A stretch of DNA of 38,113 bases from an uncultured Rubripirellula sp. (GTDB lineage Bacteria > Planctomycetota > Planctomycetia > Pirellulales > Pirellulaceae). Position 1 is the stretch's first letter; each line of letters opens with the position of its first letter. The stretch lies in assembly GCA_938045805.1 (NCBI GenBank), contig CALIBL010000080.1:1-38113 (forward strand), read 5' to 3'. Below the pieces are notes generated by a model that was not told the DNA's origin, did not search any database, and saw only the letters and a list, made by a program, of their open reading frames with translations. The position numbers and the translations under genes were made by a program. Positions 32,731 to 38,113 of this stretch are shown piece by piece.

Positions 32731-35688
32731 ATGCCATCCAAGAAGAGAATCCGTGATTTACTTTTCTTGAATTGCATCGCAACCTTGGCTTTCACTCGTT
32801 CTGCAACGTCTCTCGGAGCCGCGGAGGTCGATTTTTCAAGGGACATCCTCCCGATACTTGCCAACAAATGCTTTGTTTGCCACGGACCAGATGATCATCC
32901 TGAAACCGACCTGAAACTCGATAACCTCACCTCTGCGTCAGAGGATCGAGGCGGTTACCAAGCGATTAATCAGCAGCACCCTGAACAGAGTGAATTATTA
33001 AAGCGTATTCTGGACACTTCGGATCCCATGCCGCCGATGGAAGCAGAAAAGCAACTCTCGGTGAGTGAACGAGAAACACTGGTTCGGTGGGTGAAACAGG
33101 GTGGTGATTATGAAAGTCACTGGGCCTGGATCTCACCACTCAAATCGCAACCCCACAGGGATGCGACCACTGCGATCGACACGATGATCACCACTAAACT
33201 TGAAGAGCAAGGCTTTAAACTTGCGGCCCAAGCAACTCCAGAGCAGATTGCCCGGCGGGTTTCCTTAACCTTGACCGGACTGCCGCCGGAACCTCAATGG
33301 CTGAGCGAATTCCTCAAGAATCCATCAGCAGAGGCCTACGAACGATTCGTCGATCACCTGCTTTCAAGCCCACGTTATGGGGAACACCAAGCTAGATACT
33401 GGCTTGACGCAGTCAGGTACGGGGATACCCATGGCTTGCATCTGGACAATCGACGCGGTATCTACCCGTATCGCGACTGGGTTGTGCGTGCCCTCAATGA
33501 GAACTTGCCTCTGGACGAGTTCATCACTTGGCAACTCGCCGGCGACCTTCTCGATGCGCCAACCATGGAACAACAACTTGCCACGGGCTTCATCCGAATG
33601 AACCCGAGCACGGGTGAAGGGGGAGCGATCGCGGAAGAGTTTCAAATGAAGAATAATTTCGATCGTGTAGAAACCTTCGGAACCATCTTCCTCGGGCTGT
33701 CGCTCACCTGTGCTAGGTGCCACACCCACAAATACGACCCGATTAAACAGACCGAGTACTACGAACTACTCTCCTTCTTTAACAACACCAATGAGCCTCC
33801 GCTGGACGGAAACTCCTACACCTACGGATCCACCATTGCAGTTCCCGCGGATCAATCAGCTTGGCAGCGCTGGAACCATTTACAGAATCAAACTGCCGAG
33901 TTGATTCGCGAACATACATTCAAACCTACCGAAAGTGCTCTCAAGGATTACGCCAGCGCGACAAACCAGTTGAAAATCAATCAATGGATTGGTTCAGCTC
34001 CATACCCCATCGAGCAGATCGACACCAGAGAACCAACACCCACCGATGAAACGGAATCGCTCCAGAGCATCACCGGCTTTCCCGGTACCGTAACGTCTAA
34101 ACAAGATGAGAAACGCCTGCCAGCAGTTGGGCAGAAAACCGACATCTCGGTGTTGGTGGAAACCATGATCCCGCAAACAGTCGACATCACTTTTAGCGGT
34201 GGAGACAAATCGACACTTTCCATGACATCCCTTGATGCAACGACCGACGCAACAAGCGATGAGCAATCCGCTTCAGCAACGATTGAGGAAGTGATCGCAA
34301 CCAAAGTCGGCGACGCGGGATCAACCACAAAGCGACTAAGATTACCCAAAGGGCGACACCGGCTCACTTTTTCAATTCGAGGATATGAAGGATTGCAAAG
34401 CTTGACTCTTGAATTGAATCATCCTTGGGCACCGCTCGCGACCAAGTCGTCGTTTCATGATTGCGACCAATTAGATCAACTCAAGATGCTGGGTGATCCC
34501 AGTGGGCCTTTTCACCGGGAACTCGATGCGGCAACATCAAGTTCGCTCGAAAGCCAAACCGCCGACTTGGTAAAACACATCACCACCGACCGTTCGGCGT
34601 TTACCACGAGTTTGGTTGCGGTCGAACAACCCAATCCTCGCACCACACGAGTATTGCGACGCGGTGAGTATGACCTCCCCGAAGGTGATCCGCTAACTCC
34701 CTCCACTCCCGCAGTACTGGGCGGGTGGTCGCCGGAATTCCCGGAGAATCGGCTTGGACTCGCACAATGGGCGACCTCCAAGAACAATCCTCTCGTGGCG
34801 AGGGTGCTCATCAATCGAATTTGGCAGCGTGTCTTTGGTTTAGGATTGGTTCGCACACCAGAAGACTTTGGTGTCCAAGGACAACAACCCACTCATCCTG
34901 AACTACTCGACTGGCTTGCGGTGGACCTCATCGATTCTGGCTGGGATCTCAAAGCGATGCTCAAGTCAATGGTCACCACACGCACCTTCCGCCAATCATC
35001 GCAGTGGCGTGATGCAATCGACGATCCCGAAAATCGCTTGCTCGGACGAGCCTCTAGTTACCGTTTGGATGCGGAAGTGCTGAGGGACTTGGGACTGTGG
35101 GCAAGTGGTTCGCTCGCGACGACCATGGGCGGTGAAGGAATCAAACCCTATCAACCAGATGGCATGTGGGCTGCGTTGGCACATCCGGCGAGTAACACCA
35201 AAAGCTATCAGCGTGACACCGGCGAGCGACTTAATCGCCGCAGTCTTTATGTTTACTGGAAGAGAACAAGTCCCCATCCAATGATGACTTTGTTCGATGC
35301 ACCCGACCGCGAATCAAGTTGTGTTCGGCGATCCCGAACCAACACCCCATTGCAATCACTCGGGATGCTAAACGAAGTGCAACGGATCGAGATCGGCAGA
35401 GCGTTCGCTTCCCAACTACTGAGCCAAGCTGGATCCGATGCTAACAGAATCCAGCACATGTTCTCGGGGATCACTTGCCGTCAACCAAGCCCAGCTGAAG
35501 AAGCAGCTTGCCTGAACCTTTTGACCCAAATGCGTGAACGCTACCAAGCCTCCCCCGATGACGCCAAGCAACTGCTCTCCGTCGGTGAGACGCCTTACCG
35601 GGAAGATTTCCAGAAAGACGAATTAGCCGCATGGACAATCTTAACCACCACGTTTCTAGCAAGTGACGCCGTCATCATGCTGTATTAG
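32731..35688 (+). CDS. PSCyt1-DUF1549-DUF1553 protein (planctomycete surface cytochrome-type)
   Basis: A 985-residue exported protein; the ATG at 32731 gives a basic n-region and hydrophobic core (MPSKKRIRDLLFLNCIATLAF), while ATGs at 32710 and 32719 are also possible. PSCyt1 is near residues 32-125 with haem motif CFVCH at 47-51 and MPPME. DUF1549 spans about 150-355, with SLTLTGLPPEP and a second CxxCH, C327-ARC-H331 followed by HKYDPI. A less conserved middle (about 355-625) of Ser/Thr-rich beta-type sequence is followed by EQPNPRTTRVLRRGEYD and DUF1553 (about 640-940: NPLVARVLINRIWQRVFG, RTPEDFGVQG). Such proteins are hallmarks of Planctomycetes. The DUF1501 partner that usually follows is not here; the next gene is a minus-strand sulfatase. 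Confidence 0.93.
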   Translation: MPSKKRIRDLLFLNCIATLAFTRSATSLGAAEVDFSRDILPILANKCFVCHGPDDHPETDLKLDNLTSASEDRGGYQAINQQHPEQSELLKRILDTSDPMPPMEAEKQLSVSERETLVRWVKQGGDYESHWAWISPLKSQPHRDATTAIDTMITTKLEEQGFKLAAQATPEQIARRVSLTLTGLPPEPQWLSEFLKNPSAEAYERFVDHLLSSPRYGEHQARYWLDAVRYGDTHGLHLDNRRGIYPYRDWVVRALNENLPLDEFITWQLAGDLLDAPTMEQQLATGFIRMNPSTGEGGAIAEEFQMKNNFDRVETFGTIFLGLSLTCARCHTHKYDPIKQTEYYELLSFFNNTNEPPLDGNSYTYGSTIAVPADQSAWQRWNHLQNQTAELIREHTFKPTESALKDYASATNQLKINQWIGSAPYPIEQIDTREPTPTDETESLQSITGFPGTVTSKQDEKRLPAVGQKTDISVLVETMIPQTVDITFSGGDKSTLSMTSLDATTDATSDEQSASATIEEVIATKVGDAGSTTKRLRLPKGRHRLTFSIRGYEGLQSLTLELNHPWAPLATKSSFHDCDQLDQLKMLGDPSGPFHRELDAATSSSLESQTADLVKHITTDRSAFTTSLVAVEQPNPRTTRVLRRGEYDLPEGDPLTPSTPAVLGGWSPEFPENRLGLAQWATSKNNPLVARVLINRIWQRVFGLGLVRTPEDFGVQGQQPTHPELLDWLAVDLIDSGWDLKAMLKSMVTTRTFRQSSQWRDAIDDPENRLLGRASSYRLDAEVLRDLGLWASGSLATTMGGEGIKPYQPDGMWAALAHPASNTKSYQRDTGERLNRRSLYVYWKRTSPHPMMTLFDAPDRESSCVRRSRTNTPLQSLGMLNEVQRIEIGRAFASQLLSQAGSDANRIQHMFSGITCRQPSPAEEAACLNLLTQMRERYQASPDDAKQLLSVGETPYREDFQKDELAAWTILTTTFLASDAVIMLY

Positions 35689-35783
35689 CTTCACGGAAGT
35701 CAGCCATGCAGGGATGTGATGCCCACATGATTACCACGAATGAGACCTGGACTCTGTACTAAGTTTTGCATGCAGACTCACTC

Positions 35784-38113
35784 TTACTCGAGAAGCTGAA
35801 CCTGCACACTCTTGATGTTTCCGTCAAATCCAAATGGACGCCGTTCGTAATAGTCTAAAGCGACAGTTGAACCCAGATCGACCCCAACGTCGAACGTTTC
35901 GCTGGCGGAGAAAGCAGCGGGTACCGTTCTTCGCAAATTAACCTTCGCGACCTCTATCCCGTCAAGCGTTACCAATACCGTCCCAGGTTTTCCTGGTCCG
36001 TCAATTTTTGTGAGAATTTCAAGACGATGCTCACCGGCAGTCACTGCCTTTTCCGTTCGACCACGGTACTGTTCGATGATCATCATATTATAGAAATAAA
36101 CAAGATGCCCTTGATCCATGTAAACCGTTAAGCCGCCGCCAGCACCGCCTAGTGCATAAAGAACGCCATTGGCTTTGTCACCACATTGAAAATCGACGAT
36201 CACTCGATTGCTTTGGCGACCGATTCCCGGAGCCGTAAATTCAGGCATCCTGCGAGTCGCCTCGGTAAACTTCCAACTCGTGTAGGGAGTTGAAACCCGA
36301 TCCTCCGGATGCAACCGAAGCCAGTTACCAGCGCCGATGGGGAAACCGCGATTATCTTCGGCGATCTCGAGGAACTCTTTCTTCATCCGAGCAAGTCTTG
36401 ACGGCTGATCTGCAGCAAGATCATGCGCCTGTGAAAAATCTTCGGTGATGTGATACAGCTCCCAATTGTCGGTAGCCGAATCCCAACCGGCGATTCGAGG
36501 AATGGAGGCTGGTGTATCCCATGGCAACAATGGACCAAAGGTGCACGCAAGCCAGCCGTCGCGATAGATACCGCGACTACCGTTATTGTCGAAGTACTGA
36601 ACCGTCTTCCTTGACTCAGCATTTGCGTCTTTGAAGGTGTATGCCAAACTCGTCCCGTCAATTTGCATCTGCTCGAAGCCGTTGACCACTTGAGGTGGGC
36701 TGATTCCGAGAACCTCATAGATGGTGGGAACAATATCGATCACGTGATGGAACTGTGACCGCACCTTACTGTCGGGCTTGATCCCCTTGGGCCAAGAAAC
36801 CACCATTGGATTTCGCGTCCCGCCGAAATGTGATGCTACCAGCTTGGTCGCCTTGAACGGTGTTGAACCAGCCCACGCCCAACCGGAGTGATACATGTTA
36901 TCGGTCTTGGGTGATCCGAGCTCTCGGATTCCCCCGAGATTATCTAGTGCAGCAATCTGCTGTTCGACGGTACTCGGTATGTTGTTCTGGGCCAGTAACT
37001 CACTAATCGTCCCTTGTTGCCCCTCGGCAGAGGATCCATTATCGCCCCAGATGTAAAAGACGAGCGTGTTCTCGCGGAGGCCCCTCTCTTCAAGGCCATC
37101 GATCAGTCGTCCGACCTGTGCGTCAGTGTGTTCCACGAAACCAGCAAAAACTTCCATCCCGCGGCGTTGAAAGTCACGTTGCTGCTCCGGAATCTCCTCC
37201 CACGCTGTCATCGTTGGATCGCGTGGAGTTAACTGGGTGCCCTCAGGAATGATTCCCATCTCAATTTGCCGCTCGTGAACCCGCTGGCGATAAGCATCCC
37301 AACCATCGTCGAATTTCCCTTTGTACTTATCTGCCCACTCCGGAAAGATGTGATGAGGACCGTGTGCAGCACCGGGAGCCCAATACATCAGAAAAGGTTG
37401 ATCCGGTGAAAACGACTGCCGCTGATCTAACCAACTCAATGCCTTATCAACCATATCTTCAGTCAGGTGATAACTTTCGTCCGCTGGAGGCTCCACGGTG
37501 TTGTAGTTTTCAACCAGACGAGGTTCCCACTGCGAGGTTTCACCAGCGAGGAAACCATAAAAGTACTCAAACCCATAGCCGTTCGGCCAGCGATCCTTCG
37601 GCCCAATCGATGTGGTCTCGGTGGCAGGTGTATTATGCCATTTCCCGAAAGCAGAAGTGTGATAACCGTATTGTTTCAACACCTCGGCTGCAGTTGCCGC
37701 TTCCTTGGGAATCACGCCCGTGTACCCGTCAAAAGCGACAGCTCGCTCCGCAATCGTACCTGACGAAACGCGAGTGTGGTTCCGGCCGGTAAGCAGGCTA
37801 GCCCGTGTCGGCGAACAAATCGCAGTGGTGTGGAAGCAGTTGTACTTCAAGCCCTGCTCGGCGAGCTTGCTAAACGTCGGTGTGTGCACCTCTCCACCAA
37901 ATGTTTCGGAAACACCAAAGCCGACATCATCGATCAAGACAATCAAAATATTTGGAGCATCTTCAGCGAGGCGTTGAGGTTGATCGGGCCACTTCATGCT
38001 CGAATCTTGCAAACGCGGCCTCACGACACTCTCGGAAAGTGGCAATGCAGGGAACGGTAAGACGGATCCGTCGGAGGTAAACGATCGCTTCCGCGAAGAG
38101 GCATCTGATGACG
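35784..38113 (-). CDS. Arylsulfatase with long C-terminal region, 5' end cut off by the window
   Basis: At least 776 codons remain open to the window edge, so the true start lies further right. The TTG at 38045 is not the likely start, because the upstream residues (SFTSDGSVLPFPALPLSES) resemble the normal N-terminal region of this arylsulfatase group. Numbered from the TTG, the first metal site is D39-D40 in PNILIVLIDDVGFG; the formylglycine cysteine is C77 in ICSPTRASLLTGRNH, the CxPxR site. AFGKWHNTP is the next active-site segment, and WGDNGSSAEG gives further metal ligands. After the sulfatase core (to about 560) a beta-type C-terminal part of about 200 residues runs to the stop. It is convergent with the PSCyt1 gene. 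Whether it is exported cannot be told without the N-terminus. Confidence 0.95.
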   Translation of the reverse strand, partial: SSDASSRKRSFTSDGSVLPFPALPLSESVVRPRLQDSSMKWPDQPQRLAEDAPNILIVLIDDVGFGVSETFGGEVHTPTFSKLAEQGLKYNCFHTTAICSPTRASLLTGRNHTRVSSGTIAERAVAFDGYTGVIPKEAATAAEVLKQYGYHTSAFGKWHNTPATETTSIGPKDRWPNGYGFEYFYGFLAGETSQWEPRLVENYNTVEPPADESYHLTEDMVDKALSWLDQRQSFSPDQPFLMYWAPGAAHGPHHIFPEWADKYKGKFDDGWDAYRQRVHERQIEMGIIPEGTQLTPRDPTMTAWEEIPEQQRDFQRRGMEVFAGFVEHTDAQVGRLIDGLEERGLRENTLVFYIWGDNGSSAEGQQGTISELLAQNNIPSTVEQQIAALDNLGGIRELGSPKTDNMYHSGWAWAGSTPFKATKLVASHFGGTRNPMVVSWPKGIKPDSKVRSQFHHVIDIVPTIYEVLGISPPQVVNGFEQMQIDGTSLAYTFKDANAESRKTVQYFDNNGSRGIYRDGWLACTFGPLLPWDTPASIPRIAGWDSATDNWELYHITEDFSQAHDLAADQPSRLARMKKEFLEIAEDNRGFPIGAGNWLRLHPEDRVSTPYTSWKFTEATRRMPEFTAPGIGRQSNRVIVDFQCGDKANGVLYALGGAGGGLTVYMDQGHLVYFYNMMIIEQYRGRTEKAVTAGEHRLEILTKIDGPGKPGTVLVTLDGIEVAKVNLRRTVPAAFSASETFDVGVDLGSTVALDYYERRPFGFDGNIKSVQVQLLE

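Noticed and set aside
1..38113. Defence island, prophage, secondary-metabolite cluster, CRISPR or transposon
   Set aside because: No nuclease-toxin pairs, integrases, transposases, repeat-spacer arrays, or biosynthetic megasynthases are visible on either strand.

Overview
This window looks like ordinary chromosome from a planctomycete, most likely a Pirellulaceae (Rhodopirellula-type) bacterium. The lineage call rests on gene content, with no database search behind it. The main marker is a PSCyt1-DUF1549-DUF1553 cytochrome protein, found almost only in Planctomycetes, Verrucomicrobia and their relatives. It is supported by two sulfatases, a secreted PQQ-type beta-propeller protein, a YVTN-propeller/cytochrome c fusion and loosely packed single genes. 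I see no rRNA, tRNA, CRISPR array, transposase, integrase or phage gene.

Layout. 1-1419: csrA on the minus strand, then 834 bases with no convincing gene. 1420-5627: a DUF2203 protein, a sulfatase without a signal peptide, and a secreted M13 metallopeptidase, all on the plus strand. 5845-11421: a tight plus-strand unit of MoxR ATPase, DUF58 protein, membrane transglutaminase (TgpA-like) and cytidylate kinase; the last three genes overlap. 11397-13755: a convergent minus-strand membrane protein with a possible degenerate PilZ-like domain, a voltage-gated K+ channel ending in a zinc ribbon, and adenine phosphoribosyltransferase. 13947-16039: dapF overlapping or abutting xseA. 16074-21372: a minus-strand run read in the order S46 dipeptidyl-peptidase, pterin carbinolamine dehydratase, UvrC/Cho-like GIY-YIG nuclease, PQQ propeller protein. 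21832-25228: a family 9 glycosyltransferase, then a PhoR/PhoB-like two-component pair. 25271-28443: a small unknown protein and a secreted CYRC thioredoxin-like protein (both minus), and the propeller-cytochrome fusion, divergent from the thioredoxin-like gene. 28538-32293: a methyltransferase meeting gcvP stop codon to stop codon. 32731-38113: the PSCyt1-DUF1549-DUF1553 protein and a large arylsulfatase whose 5' end lies beyond the right edge.

How the genes work together. The clearest functional unit is MoxR-DUF58-transglutaminase, a recurrent but poorly understood envelope-linked chaperone/protease-like module, here translationally coupled to cmk. Sulfatases, the PSCyt1 protein, the propeller proteins and the M13 and S46 peptidases fit a bacterium that breaks down sulfated polysaccharides and peptides in a marine setting. 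The rest is scattered housekeeping (nucleotide salvage, lysine/peptidoglycan precursor, glycine cleavage, DNA repair).

I did not find a clear new system. The best leads are the zinc-ribbon K+ channel, the degenerate PilZ-like membrane protein overlapping cmk, the CYRC protein with a predicted 5'-terminal mRNA hairpin beside the propeller-cytochrome gene, the 11-base-spaced repeats ahead of the response regulator, and the empty 834-base gap with promoter-like sequence.
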